A stretch of DNA of 64,000 nt from Numida meleagris (taxonomy: Eukaryota; Chordata; Aves; Galliformes; Numididae), in contig NC_034410.1 of the NCBI RefSeq assembly GCF_002078875.1, positions 84,983,947 through 85,047,946 on the forward strand, written 5' to 3'. A program made the position numbers and the translations under genes. This document shows, in pieces, positions 38,094 to 50,879 of this stretch (position 1 is the stretch's first letter; every line of letters begins with the position of its first letter). The notes beneath the pieces are model-generated. The model was not told where the DNA came from. It made no database searches and saw nothing but the letters and a program-made list of their open reading frames with translations.

Positions 38094-40144
38094 GCCTTTC
38101 AGTCCTCCTCCCATTCAACTCCTGCCAGCTGTCTGGACTGCTGCATGTCACTTTCCCACTTTCTTCCTGCACTGTGTTTTAGCTGGTTTGGAGTTATCGA
38201 GAAGGATTTTCTTAATTCAGAAAGAAGATTTACAAAAAGGTCCCTCTGGAAATTGACAGTGCCCTGCAGGGCTCTTGCCCCAGGCAGCCGTGAAAGCACA
38301 TGAAGATACCATAAAGGCTTGTTTGAACAATTTGAACAATTCTTTCCTCACCTTCAGCCAGGTTATTTCCCCTATTAAACCGCAGGTCAGGCTAGCAGAT
38401 ATCTTGCCCATCTTTCTCTACCTTTTTTTCCCTCTGTTTATATTCTGTGTGAACAGATGCATCTCCAAACATGCCCCTTATATTTCACATTACTCAGTGC
38501 AGAAAATTACTGTAGTTGTGATCTCTCTCTACTTCTCTGTTCAGAAACTGCAGTAGGGATTTGTCTTAATTTCCAACATACAATGTGCTACATTTTTAAG
38601 TTGTTGTATGTCTTGGTTTTATTTATTTGGTTGGTTTGAGGGTTTTCTTTTTTGCTTGTATGTCTGTTTGTTTAAAACAGAGAACAAAACATACAAAAGG
38701 TATCTTACAGTAACACAGACTATTCTTTTTCCTCTTCCTTCACTTCCTTCCCTCTTATAACACTGTGATGGAAGCAAGCATTGGGGACAGGATGAGAAAA
38801 CCTAAGCAGAATTAAGTTTACAGCCTGTAGATGTGAATTGTAACTCACTGTTCGTGACTGCCCACACAAGCTCTTAATTCCCACATACTCAGTCTCTGCA
38901 ATGCAAATGGGAAGTTAGCTTTAGAGGCAGCATTTCTCTTTCCACACACATCAGCGTAGGTCTCCCTATCAGCAGTTCCCCTGTAAAGAAGGCTCTGTGC
39001 TGCTCTAATTGAGTCTTCAGTCTTCCTGTATCTCCTTCTCTTCATGTTAACAGTGTGAATGGCGAAAAAAATGAGCACAAGTATCAGGCTCAGCCTAAAA
39101 GCAGCTGACACAGGCAAGCTTATGACAAGCCAGCTTTCATGTGGCTCAACCTCTGCCTTTGAACAGTGAATGGGCGCAAACCTCACACCTGAGTTACCAC
39201 ACCCATTAGTCTAAAATCAGTGGCTGATAGTGTCTTTTGGGGCATGGGCTTCTCAGCAGCCAGTGTATGGAAGGAAATGAACAGATGAAAACCCTCAGCT
39301 GGCAACACCTTGTCAGACCAAAGATCGCTGTAATCCTTCCTCTGACAACACCTGTCAGAAGACGCCTCAGGAACTGTTAGGAAACAGGACAAACTTGTGC
39401 TGATGTTTCTGCTGGATAATCTGCCATCCCTCAGTGACAACTCAAACTTAGGAGACAGAAATAACATTTTCATATTTATTTTTTTTTCAGTGAGTTTTTC
39501 CAATCACTTTTTATCTCAAGTGAACTTCTAGCACTAAAAACATCCTTTTGGCAATGGATTCCACAGCTAGCCATGTATTATAAGAAATACTGCCTTCTTT
39601 GTTTGGGACCTGCCAACTACCGATATCGTTTGATTATTTTAAAGCTCTTACCATGGAAGAAACAGTGCTAGCTGCTCTTCTCACTTTTCTATCAGGAAAC
39701 TACAGACTTGTGTCACAACTTTCCTAATCCATCTTGTATACAAAAAAATCCACAATCTTTTAAATGCCCCATGTCTTCTGCACTCTTTTCAAAGTGAAGG
39801 CAACAGAACTACATCCAATATTCATTCATAATGAATAAAGGACTTATACAGTAAAACAGTAACATCTTCTGTTTTGTTCTCTGTTCTCATATTTCTTATT
39901 TCATTTTCTTTTTTAATCAGTATTGAGCATAATTTTTATGGAACTACAAATTGTGAGTGTTCTTCCCTCAATGCATATCATTTCACTCATCATCATGATA
40001 TCCTTCTCCAGTACTTTACAGGCAAATCTCTCTTTTATAACCTTGATTAACTTAGAATTACCTGTGAACTTTTTCACCTGACTGCTCACTTTCTTTTTAA
40101 ATCATTTATTAATATGGTGAACAGCACATCTATAAAATAGAATA
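38094..40144. other. Unique sequence, no gene recognised
   Basis: No repeat family was recognised. Two minus-strand ORFs of just over 100 codons (39183-39503 and 38845-39186) abut; the second predicts one hydrophobic segment followed by a KRRRYRK cluster, but neither resembles a known protein and no splice or promoter signals support them. Confidence 0.5.
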
Positions 40145-40777
40145 CAGTAGTTCATTTGGAAGGGAATCCTGAACTTCTAGTCAGGGGTCATGGTAGTGAA
40201 ATCCCTCCCACTGTAAGAACAGAGCAAGTAAGAGATCACCTCAAGAAAATGTGTACATGTCTGTGGAGCCAGATAACATGCATTCCAGGGTCCTGAAGGC
40301 TGATATAGCTGCCAAGACACTCTCCATCATATTTGATCAAAAACTCCTGGCTGTCCGGTGAAGTGCCTGGTGACTGGAGAAAGGGAAACATCACTCCCAT
40401 TTTTAAGAAAGGGAGAAAGGAAGACCTGGGGAACTACAGGCCTAGAAGCCTCATAACTGTGCCTGGGAAGATTATGGGACAGATACTCCTGGAACCTATG
40501 TAAGGACATGTGAGAGATGAGGAGTTGATCCCAGACAGCCAACACATCTTCGCCAAAAGCAGAACATGCCTGACCAATCTGGTGCCTTCTGTGATGGAGT
40601 AGTGTCATTAGTGGACAAAGAAAAGGCAACTGATGTCATCTATCTGAACTTGTGCAAGGCCTTTGACATAGTCCCGCACCATATCCTTACCTCTAAATTG
40701 TAGAAATATGGATTTGAATGCTGGACTATTCAGTGGATAAGGAATTTGTTGGATGGTCATAGCCAGAGGGTTTTGAC
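40145..40777 (+). mobile_element. CR1 LINE, internal reverse-transcriptase fragment
   Basis: The segment aligns by eye with the fingers and palm of the CR1 ORF2 reverse transcriptase. Landmarks are GGAGAAAGGGAAACATCACT, a [20 protein letters not shown] frame from AAGAAAGGGAGAAAGG, the GKIMGQIL region, and [12 protein letters not shown], which is reverse-transcriptase motif A. It stops before the catalytic YxDD box. Stops and frame changes (for example the TAA after CTGGAACCTATG and the TAG in CTAAATTGTAG) make it non-functional. Both ends are truncated: CR1 copies normally keep their 3' end, so loss of it here implies a later deletion or rearrangement. The right end abuts a CA-rich run. Confidence 0.95.
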
Positions 40778-40797
40778 ACACGCATACACACACACAA
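40775..40797. repeat. Short CA-rich run at CR1 break
   Basis: ACACACGCATACACACACAC-type run directly at the right edge of the CR1 fragment. Confidence 0.85.
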
Positions 40798-41396
40798 GAT
40801 TATTTCTTAGCATATAATATTATATATATGTCTAATATACATATTTATTTACATTTATTCACACATCTAATTCTATCCTTTAGTGTAGCTTCTACCAATT
40901 TCCTGGGATCCTACATAACTTACAGACCTATATTAGTCTCTGAATGATCTCCAAAAAAACCTGCATCGTGGGGCTTGTCTACAAGGGAAGTTATGTTCTA
41001 CACTTCATTTATCAGCTATTTCATCCTAGGGAGTCTATGGTATCTGGGAAGCAAGCTAAGAGCTGTTTTTGTAAGTTTTTATTGTTCAGTTTATTGATTT
41101 ACTCCTCAGGTCCTTTTATGGAGATTTTTATTTTGAGATAGATCCTGTGCGTTACACTCCAACAGAAGACTTATACTTTCTGAACCTCCCAAAGCTTTCA
41201 TTATCAACAAAGCAGAAAAACTGAAGAAAATAAATCTGCTGTAAAATTATCTTCTCCAAGCTCCTCTTCATGCCTTGTTCCTTTAGGAACTTGTTCCAGT
41301 AGCTTCCTAATTCTGTTATATTTCAAAATGAATTAGTATTTTTAAAAATTGTTTCTAACACTGCTTCTCATCTATTTTTTTATGCATTCATGTTGC

Positions 41397-41432
41397 TTAT
41401 TAACAGAATGCTATTATGCATTCTGTTAATAA
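41397..41432. repeat. Perfect hairpin, 15-bp stem, 6-base loop
   Basis: TTATTAACAGAATGC (41397-41411) and GCATTCTGTTAATAA (41418-41432) are exact reverse complements separated by TATTAT. It lies just upstream of a strong polypyrimidine tract and AG acceptor. It is too short for a microRNA precursor and is followed by no T-run terminator of a recognised gene. Confidence 0.9.
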
Positions 41433-41455
41433 TTTCTTTTTTTTTTCTTTCATAG

Positions 41456-41593
41456 AGTCAATCATTTATTTGAATTATATATTAAGCTTCAGATGTGCTG
41501 CACTGAGGAGTTTTCCTGGAAGCTCCTCAAAACAAGAAAAGGTTCCACATTTTGTCCATAATACTTCAAAGCATTGTTCCACAGATTCAAAAG
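41456..41593 (+). other. Splice-bounded open segment, possible exon
   Basis: A long pyrimidine tract ending CTTTCATAG precedes 41456 and the donor AAAAG|GTAAAT follows 41593. The 138 bp between is open in one frame with symmetric phase 1 at both ends, predicting about 45 residues that end in a serine/lysine-rich part (SSSKQEKVPHFVHNTSKH). No family is recognised. Similar chance configurations are common in long AT-rich introns. Confidence 0.18.
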
Positions 41594-41917
41594 GTAAATA
41601 AATCCAATTGTAAAGGCAAAGGAAATAATCTTTTTCTATATTTCATTAAAGAGTGGTTTGGTTCCACTATTTTTACAGTTGAGCCATTGAAAAGTGGATG
41701 ACAGTGTTTTGCATTAAAATATTTTTTTACTTCTTGAGACTCAGCATTATACCAAAAAAAGCCCACATTATATGTTTCCAGAAAAATTGTTTCTTCCAAC
41801 TAAGATTTATCACACATGATTAAATCCATATCAAATATGTCCAAATAATCAAAGCAAATTCTCTTATGGTCTTTAATTCAGCAAAAATAAGATTTTTGAA
41901 TTTTCTGTTTCACACAG

Positions 41918-41965
41918 AGTAAAACATTGATATAAGAAACGCACCAGAGAGTGAAATGTTTTACT
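41918..41965. repeat. Inverted repeat, 11-bp arms
   Basis: AGTAAAACATT (41918-41928) and AATGTTTTACT (41955-41965) are exact reverse complements, 26 bases apart. No function is evident. Confidence 0.7.
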
Positions 41966-43122
41966 AAGAACAAAATATTGGTACTTTCTTTCATTGGAGA
42001 ACTGCCATATTCATATGACAGGTATACTATAAGTTGTGGGTAAGGAGACAGGACAGTGCATTAGATTAATACTTTGCCATTTTAATCTTTTAATCTACCA
42101 CCTTCGGGACATGATTTTAAATCCACTGTGGAGCAAAGTGACTGAAAATCATTCCATCCTGACAGCTTTAAAAGATCACAAGTGAAACGTGTTAAGAAGG
42201 TCTCAACCCTGTTGATACTTAACAGAAGCATTCACTGCAGAAGATACCCAGCACTGGTAGTCTTTCAGCATTCTTACCAAAACAGATAGATTTATTATAG
42301 CAAGGGGTAATTCATACTAGACTGATGATAAAAAGATTGAAATGCATGTTAAAACAGACTGGTACAGCTGCACTACAGGTCCAGTGTCAAAGAATATTGT
42401 ATGTCACATAGTCATATATAAAAGTTGGGAAAACATTTTCCCTACTGATGCTGGTATGAAAAGAGCAGTGTAAAAGCAATGCACTGATTTTTTTTATTAT
42501 TTATGTTCAGATTGGATAAGAAAATGATAAAATAATCTGAAAAGCAGAAAGAAGCTAGATAAACTGTTCTGCTGCTTTAATGTGCAATTTTAGTTTATAC
42601 CTGTGGATTCTCTGTTTAGTAATTTCGAAAGGCAGTAAGTTATTTTTCAAAGTTTCTTTCAAAGATCAAAAAAAAAAAAAAGTACAGCAACTGCTGTTTT
42701 TTTTTCTCTCACTAATAAATGTAAAAGAAAAAAAATAGCTTTAGTACTTTTCCAACTGGCAAATTCCTAATTAAATAGTTTATTAGTAGATTATCTAACG
42801 TTCACTTAATGAGACCCTCCAGATGTTGTATCTTAAGTGAAGCAAAACAGAAAACAGCTGAATGTTAAGCACAGCATAATTGGTTATGGTCATCTTGGAA
42901 AAGACTGCATTCTCATGTTACCATTACTGTAATAACCTGTGATTTTCTCCAGAAATTATCTGAGTGATGACCTACAGAATAATTATCTATCTCCAGTTAT
43001 AATTTCAAATATACTCAGTAGTATTTGCTGCACTTCTGTTTAACAATGCTCTTCTCCCTACTGCTAGTGTGCAGCTATCTCAAACATTTAGAGATTCCAG
43101 CTTGCATTTTTCAGCTCTGTTT

Positions 43123-43148
43123 AGAACATTCATTTTTATGAATGTTCT
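43123..43148. repeat. Perfect hairpin, 11-bp stem, TTTT loop
   Basis: AGAACATTCAT (43123-43133) and ATGAATGTTCT (43138-43148) pair exactly around TTTT. The GAACATTC arms carry heat-shock-element-like or steroid half-site-like words, but spacing does not fit either consensus well. Confidence 0.8.
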
Positions 43149-46056
43149 CATTCTTCTTAAAGAAGTGCATTCGGTACAGATTAATATTTCCTTTCCTTAA
43201 CTGTTAGACAAAAAAAGTGATCTCAAATCCTTCTATTTGGGATTTTTTTCATGCAATTGAATAAAAGGATCAGAAATAAGATAGTTAAGACTTAAAAAAA
43301 AACATAAAAAATATTCATATAGGAGAGAAAACAGCCTATTATTATAACTGGCTATCAAACAATCTGAATTTAGGCTATTGTACCCTATATAGCATGATGA
43401 GAAGCACTTGAAAGAGCATAGAATTTTTTTTCAGTAATTATATTTATTCACATGGCAGAATTATTAAGTTTTCTTCTGGAGAAACTTGGAGACAATCCTT
43501 TTACTTGGTCAGTGCTTATTAGCATATTAGTATTAGTCATGAGATACTTTGCTGAGTTCAACAACTGCATGTAGATAAAGGAAGATAACGATATTTTCCA
43601 TCAAGATACAAAATATTCTGAAAAAATGTAAATAAATTAGAGTGCAGTGACCTACCCTGGAATCCACCTTTGTTACGTCCCTGGAAGAAGGATAACCAAG
43701 TGAGAAATCTTCTGATGAAGCTATTTAAGAAAGTAAAACAATTTTTTTTTTAAGAAGAACAAGAGGATCTCATGAAATTCAGGGGTGACAGTAAAACAAC
43801 AAATGAAAATCAGTTTTTCTAAACCTAGACTGATGCCCCAGGTAAGTTGTATCTTTCCATGTAAAAGAATGGACCCCAAGCCAAACACTGTCACTGAAAC
43901 ATGAAATCTTGGGGTTGTGACAGAAAATTTCATGAAAATATCAACTTACTGCACTGTGGCTATCAAAAAGGCAAATCAGCCAGTAGGAATTAGAAGGGAA
44001 GGACAAGAGAATAAAGAATTTGTAAACTCAGTAAACAGGTGACTGACCTGCTGTTTGAAACTCTGGTACTCACATCTCCAAAAGGAAGTCATTGATTTGG
44101 GAAAGATTCTGAGGAAAGGAAAGACAAGAGTGTGATTAACTAGGGAAACTCTTCAATTTCATCATTTTGGAAGATAAACAACTAAGGGAGGTATGAGAAA
44201 ATCATCTGTAGCATAGAAGGGATGGACAGAAGCGGCCAGTTCAACATCACTTGCAGTGTAATAACTAGGGAGCATTTTAAAGGTGCTAGCAAGATGATGG
44301 TTCAAAACAAACAAAAGAGGGTAATCTTCCTTAAAGCAACATAGTTAAGGTGGGATGACTTACCACAGAATGACGTAAGTGCTGAAAGCTTGTATAGGTT
44401 CAGCAGGAGCATGGGGAAGCCTGTACTGGAGAAATACATTGAATACACAGGAATCACAGCTAGTCAAGGAACTCTCTAATCACTGAATGGTAACAAAGAA
44501 TTCTCCTCTTTTCTTTTAGGAAGGATTCCTATCTTTATCTGGAAAACAATGTAACAAAATACTTCCAGAGCAGTTTTTCTTTTTCCTTTCTAGAATTCTG
44601 TGGTTTTTCTTTTTCTTTCACATTTCTTGGTGATACAGGTAGGATCATACATTTTCATTTTTCTTTCCCTATTAACAATTGTTCTGATCTTGCAAAAGAT
44701 CTGGAAATTTTCAGAGTTTTAATTAAAAAATGAAAAACAGGGAAATATTTCTTTTTTTTTTTAATTTGGTATTTAAAAAAAAATATAACTTTGTGAAGAA
44801 GAAATGAAAATATGGATTTTCAGTACTGCAATTATCCTAAGAAATGTGACAAAAATGGAAATTCTAAGTAAAGTGCTTCTTCTAAGGAAGACTATTTCAC
44901 ATTATTCTCAGATAGTTTAATGTAGTCCTAAATGAGATTAAGCAGAGAGTAAAAAACCACACGGGAAACTACTCAGAACAGTTCTCCATGATGAAGAGTA
45001 TCTACATCTTGCAACTTCCTGAGAATTTTCTAAGAATGAATGATGTACAAGGAGATCATCACTACTGACTGCTTTTCTGTCTGGCATTTCTCAGTGAACA
45101 ACTGTATTGATATATTTGATCTATGAGTTGTGCTGAGATTGAATAATTGATGGAATGCTTATAGCAATCATTCTTCTGTTTGTTATAAAGGTTAGTGACA
45201 GGTCACCCACACCACATGGTCTTCTTTCTTTACCCTATTTGGACCATCCACTCTTCCTAGATTGTTTCTAACTCCATCAAAATCACTTATTTAATAAATT
45301 AATCCTGTCTGTACTTTATTGTGAACACTTACAGGAACAAAATTTAGCTAAAAATTGTGTTTATGCAACCCGAATATCAAAGATTCAAGTAAATCAAATT
45401 TAAACTGCCATTTGGAGATTCTGAAGAATTTTTGTGAATATTGGTCTCAAATGGACAAGTGTTATCATCGTGGGTAACTGACAACAGTAAATAAGGAATA
45501 GTCTAAACAGTGAAAATGGAAGAGACACGCAGAAGTCAGTACGCAGATGTCAGTTAACCAAGCTTTTGTAAAACTATCTAGCTACAATTAATGTTCTTAA
45601 ATTCTAGGATTCTTGGGAAGCAGATATTCAGGCTAGATTTGACTCAGTTCTTAAAGAAAATGTGTAAGCTAAGGTGAAATCATTTATAATTCAGACCAGC
45701 TATGCTCCAAGTCTCAGCCCCCAGTGATCTGCAATGTGTGCTTGAAAACTATGTAGAAAAACTGTGTGGATGTCAGGGTGGTTGGTGGGTCTTTGCCAAT
45801 AGTTTAGAAATATATTCACCAGGTAACTGCAAGTATCCTAGAACAAAGATCCTTTGCAAAACCACTGCTCTGCTTGCCATCAGTTGCTTTTTCTCTAATG
45901 AGGACCTTTTGATGCTGTTAGGAGGTTCAGAGAAAGCTGGCTTTGAACAAGTCCCTCCTCTGTATGAGTCTGCAAAAACACTTACTTCATTTGATATTGC
46001 TACATGTTGTTTGAGGGAAGAGATTGCACAACACTCTCAGAAATACTGTTTGATTT

Positions 46057-46147
46057 TTGGGTGGTCCTGTGTGGAAACAAGATTTGGATTTGATGATCTC
46101 TGTAGGTCCCATCCAACTTGGTGTGCTCTGTAATTCTGTAATTCTAT
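46057..46147 (+). mobile_element. CR1 LINE, short 3' tail
   Basis: The tail block GGATTTGATGATCTCTGTAG followed by GTCCCATCCAACTTGG and the terminal repeats CTGTAATTCTGTAATTCTAT identify the end of a CR1 copy. Divergence from the standard ATTCTATGATTCTATG terminus suggests an older insertion. Everything 5' of the tail is missing or unrecognisable. Confidence 0.88.
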
Positions 46148-49100
46148 TTTCTAAAAAGGAGACAGCAAACTCACATGCTAGTTGCCAGCTGTATAAATTA
46201 GATCTATTTTTGCTTCCACAATTTAGTTACACCAATTCAAATGGCACACTTCTATTCTAAAGTGTAAGTAAACACTTATGAACTGCTCCAACAAACATGC
46301 TTATCAGAAATCCTCAGTTTGTTCAGAAATGTATTTATGACCATAATTGAACTATAACCAAATCCCACAGCACTCTGTAGGAAAAGCTAAGCTCTTCTGC
46401 ATGCATCAAAGAGTAATACATGCAGGTAGGCCAAGCTACAAAACAAATGCATTGTAAAAAGCCAAGGACATATGGCTGTTCCTCTTTGCTCATTTTAGAG
46501 TAGGGCCTTAAATTACAAATAGCAGGAGTGCAGCTGAGCTGATCATGAACAACTCTCTTAAACCACATCTAATAAGTAATACAAAGACATCTGCAAAAAC
46601 TACTGCACAAAATCCTGTGAAGATTGTATTTCAATGTGACAATGGGATGGATTGTTGTTAACAGGGCTTGTATCTGAGAGGGGCAATCACAATCTTCCAA
46701 GTACAAAGGACAAAAAGAAATCTGCAGAAATCACATTAGCTTGTTTATTTGACCTGTGTAGGCGTGGGCCTTTTCTACATCAAAAATGCACTCTAATTTA
46801 GTGGGAAATTTATTTATTTTAATTAAGCCATTTGCAAATTTTCTGCAGGATATACTATAAAAGTAATGAGGTTATTTTATTACAAGATACCTATCATAAT
46901 ACTTTGCTATTAAATCATTTTACTACTTTTGTGTAGATTACAAAGCAGTGAGCAGCGGAATGTAGTTAAAACATTACAGTTCTCCTGTAGGTGAAATATT
47001 GTACAAAGGGTGCCATTCAGTAGCTGTTATCCCAGTAGCCTGATTACCCACAAGTAAAATGTGCAACAAATCATCTGCAGGAAGAAATACTTGGAATTGA
47101 ATGAATTACCATTTTATCAACCATTTATTTTAAAAACACAGAGTAATGTAGTAGACATTTTTTAAATTTTATGCCAAATAAATTCCTATTTAAAATGTTG
47201 TATTTTTCTTTTACTTTAGTGTTCAGTTTCTTGTATGAACACCATACCAGAAAATACTCCCAGAAGAAAAACAGCAAAATTCAAATTCATTTTATTATTA
47301 TATTTAGTACCCATGAATTATTTCATTTGACCTATGCTTGAACTCATTTTCAAGAAAAAATGCCAAGAAATAAGTCTAGAAGAAAACAAGAAGATTAATT
47401 TTGAAGTCATATATTCTCTACAACTTAACTGTAAAAGATTCCAAAGCTAATAGTGAAAATTAAAAAAAAAAAATCTTCAAAAAGCAATTATTTTATGTCT
47501 GTGAGAACAACAACAAAGAAAAATTGTAGAGTGCAGGAGCTGGGAGGAATCTTGCTTTGGTTTACAAAACAACAGAGCTCCCACTAAGACTTTAAGGGTA
47601 TATTCCCAACAAGAAGATTCAAGCTAAAACTGAATCTTCCTAAGACCAAGAGGTCTTATAACTTGAGAAGTGAGGTTGTACTTAACCATAAAATATGGCT
47701 ATATTTAAACATAAATGATAACAAACTGTACAGAGTAGATAAAATTCAAAATGCAAAAGTAAGGCAAGATAGAACCAAAAGATAAAATTCTACCTACATG
47801 CAAATCAATGCTGTCCTTCTGACTTGGCTCCAGTGCACGGCCTTTGTAAACCTGCAGAAACAATACTTTGACTCCTCCAACAGCCTTTCTTCATGCCTCC
47901 TGCAACACCCTGCTCTCTGTTTGCTCCCTACTCTTCTCAACAGTGGACAAAGTCCTTGCTGTGCTCAGCAGGACAAGGCCTGAGCAACCCTCAGCCTCAG
48001 AGAGTTCCTTCTGGAGGAAACACGATTGTAACATTCACAAGTAAAGTCATCACTTCCCTCTCTCCCAAACCCCACTTCCCCTCCTTTCTGCTTCCCAAAA
48101 TAAAAAGAAAAACTAAGAAGCAACTCTACTTAGGTTTTCCAAATACTTAACTTAGATCCTGGTGTTTTCTCTGAATTTCACACTATTCTCCTGCTTTGCT
48201 ATAAAGAAAGCTACGTCGTCTGAAGTATTACAAACCAGTTCTCATCAAAAAAAAAAGCACTTAGATAACTGTAAGAGTGTCTACAAAAATATGTTTGCAA
48301 AGAATTTTCACTGTGACGCCATGCATTTTCTGAAAAGAGGCCTTCCTCCCTTGTTTCTTGTTAAAGGAACATATCCATACTTTTCTGCCTCTCAATTTTA
48401 AAGGAAATCAAATTGAAACAACCAGAGGCGATAACAGCCTAGAATTATTCATTGCATTATGTATAGGTGTCCTTAAATCAGTATTAAATTTAATTTTAAT
48501 ACCGTCAACGCAAGGTGAAGAAACTATTATGTGACTGATATTTTCACTTCGATAACAACAGCAAGTTTTATTGTCCTAGTGTAAGCCAAGGTGATGTGGA
48601 TGTCTTTGTACTTTGCATGGAAGTATTACAGCTTCCACAATTTTCATGGAAAAGTTACACATATGGAGTTTACTTTGTATTTTCTTAGGTAGTATCTCAG
48701 AACTTGGTTTCTACACAACACAGGTTATTTCTCTGCTGTTCATATCTCACTGCTGTACTATTAAATTGCATAATTATAATTGAGTTTTTGTCACTAATTC
48801 AAAATCTCCAATTCAAAAATAATCAAACTTTTATCTGTTGAACATTCACTCAAATAAACCTACCAACATCCATAAAGTTTTTCCAAAATTAAAATGAGTG
48901 TCGTAACTGGCCTTGTATCTCCATGCCTAATTAAGGATTTATGGCATTCAGTGTGAGACTTCCAATAGTGTTACTAAGTTTTTCACTAATCAAAATAAGA
49001 ATGCTGTCCTTACAGACACATACCCTTACGGATGTCTCTGTAACCACATAGAACTGCAATCTACCACAGGGTAGTAGATGCCTAAAGTTACACTCCTAAA

Positions 49101-50879
49101 TTCACAGGAAGCTTTGTCTCTATGTTTGCAAATCACAAAATAATCAGTGAGATATTGCTTTCTTACATAATTTTTTTTATCTTGTCCATGTTTTTCTGTA
49201 TGGATTTAGAAATCTAGAAAACATGATGTCATCACTTCAGATAAATATTTTTGTTTGATCCTTCTGGGTCACAAGAGTATGACTTCTTGAATACAGAATA
49301 GTTTGATAAAGATACTTTAAACTTCCTTTTGTGCATTCACGTTACTGTGTAAAATTATGTTTTGCTCATTTGAACATCTGTTAGGATTGTCTAAGAATTG
49401 TGAGAGAAAATGGAAAAGATATCTTCTAATATTTTTCATTTTTTCATTCATGAAAACCAAGATCGTGCTGTGGAATTGGGCAATTCTAAAAGCAGACTGC
49501 TGAAGAAAGCAGTCGTCTGCTTCCTCAAAGAGGGTTATTATTGTAAGGTTTTGCACACTGTGAAATCGTACTTGCATGCTGTTTGTATCTGTATCTCCTG
49601 TGCAAATATTTTACATAGGAAAAAATCTGATAACATTGTTTCATGTCTTTTAAATGACCAACTCAGCATTTCTTGATGAAAAAGACACAGGAGAAATGTC
49701 TCTTATGTGTAATTATCATTCCTAATTTGAAGTTTCTTTTTTTCATCTGGCTTACAGTACTAAGACTTCTGTCAATGTCTTGTAATCCAAGAACATTGTT
49801 GCTTCAAAAAAGGCCCTGGAACTCCTGTTGGGAGATTATAATTACTTATTCTAAATCTTCAGTTTGATTTTTTGTAACAAGGCGTTATCTTGTCAATCAT
49901 TTAAAACAAATGAGACCAAGCCAAATGCTTTGCGTTAGATTATCATTATGGTACTCCAAGTATTTTGCTGATAAGGAAATGTATATGATGAGCTATTATA
50001 CCAGCTGTTTTTCAGCATAGCCATAGTCTGAAATCCACATAACTCCAAGAACTTATTGAACTGCAAAGCCTTACAGACTTGTGCTAATGTGAAAATTAAA
50101 AATAAATAAAAGATTCAAACCACAGTCCACCAGTTCACTTCTTCCTCCAGATTTGCTGACCTGATCCTATTAGATACACAGCTGTGAAGCTGAATTAACA
50201 TAGTGATGAATCTGGCATTCAATTAGTAAATGTATCATGAAAAGTTGGCATCAAAGAGATTATAGGACAGAGGCTTAGCACTGCAGAGCCTTTGGTGTCA
50301 AAGTGAATGTACGGAACTCAGATCCTATTTTCAGGAAAAAAATATTAAACTGATATCTACCACTGATTTTTCCAGTGTTATACCAAGTCATGAACTAATT
50401 TATCTTTTCAAAGAAATGTTTTATGTACAGTAACACTTCGTTCAGTAGAATATTTTGGATAGGCTGTTACCAGCTTTGCATCCAGAACCATAATTCACTT
50501 TAATTTCAGTTAGATATGTTATGAGTGCTTTGCCTTGCTTACACAGTGCTTCGGATTTTGTGATGTAGTTACATTTTCACCTTTGATAAGGGTCACAATG
50601 GCAGGCTTTTTTTTTTAGTTTTTTGCCTCAACTTCCTCCCCTATGTGTTCACTGCCCAATTATCCTACCCACATTGAATTCCCTTCTCTCCTTCTTTCTT
50701 TCTTCTTCCTTGTCCTCAGTTGTCCTTCACACATTTAACCGTGAAAATGTTATTCAATTCTCAGATATCGAGGATACAAACTCAAATGTCAAGACTCACT
50801 TTTCAGATGCTGGAGGACCGTGCACCTAAGATAACCATGTAGATTGCACTAGTTTTTACTCATTCCATAACAATGATTC
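46148..50879. other. Unique AT-rich sequence, no gene recognised
   Basis: No transposon family or convincing exon was recognised. One motif-dense part (46735-47120) is annotated separately. The 47800-48150 part is slightly less AT-rich, with overlapping chance ORFs. Confidence 0.5.
46735..47120. promoter_or_regulatory. Candidate regulatory block
   Basis: It contains a forkhead-plus-nuclear-receptor-half-site word TTGTTTATTTGACCT (46741-46755), TTAATTAA (46819-46826) and the palindromic POU/CEBP-like ATTTGCAAAT (46830-46839), then an AT-rich part ending near GCCTGATTACCCAC. The words are seen; regulatory function is inference and the region is AT-rich enough for some to be chance. Confidence 0.25.

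Larger units (their letters stand above)
40798..46056. other. Unique AT-rich sequence, no gene recognised
   Basis: No transposon family was recognised. Small hairpins and one splice-bounded open segment are annotated separately. The longest ORF of the window (143 codons, 45702-46133) starts here but runs into the CR1 tail, shows no domain and has no supporting signals. Confidence 0.5.

Noticed and set aside
38845..39503. Two abutting minus-strand ORFs, one with a hydrophobic segment and a basic cluster
   Set aside because: The second depends on a non-ATG start, neither has a recognisable domain, and overlap of ORFs is not meaningful in this eukaryotic context.
41397..41432. Hairpin considered as a microRNA precursor or terminator
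   Set aside because: The 15-bp stem is too short for a pre-microRNA and intrinsic terminators do not apply here.
45702..46133. Longest ORF in the window (143 codons, plus strand)
   Set aside because: Its last 25 codons are read from a CR1 tail, the rest shows no domain, and no promoter or splice signals support it.
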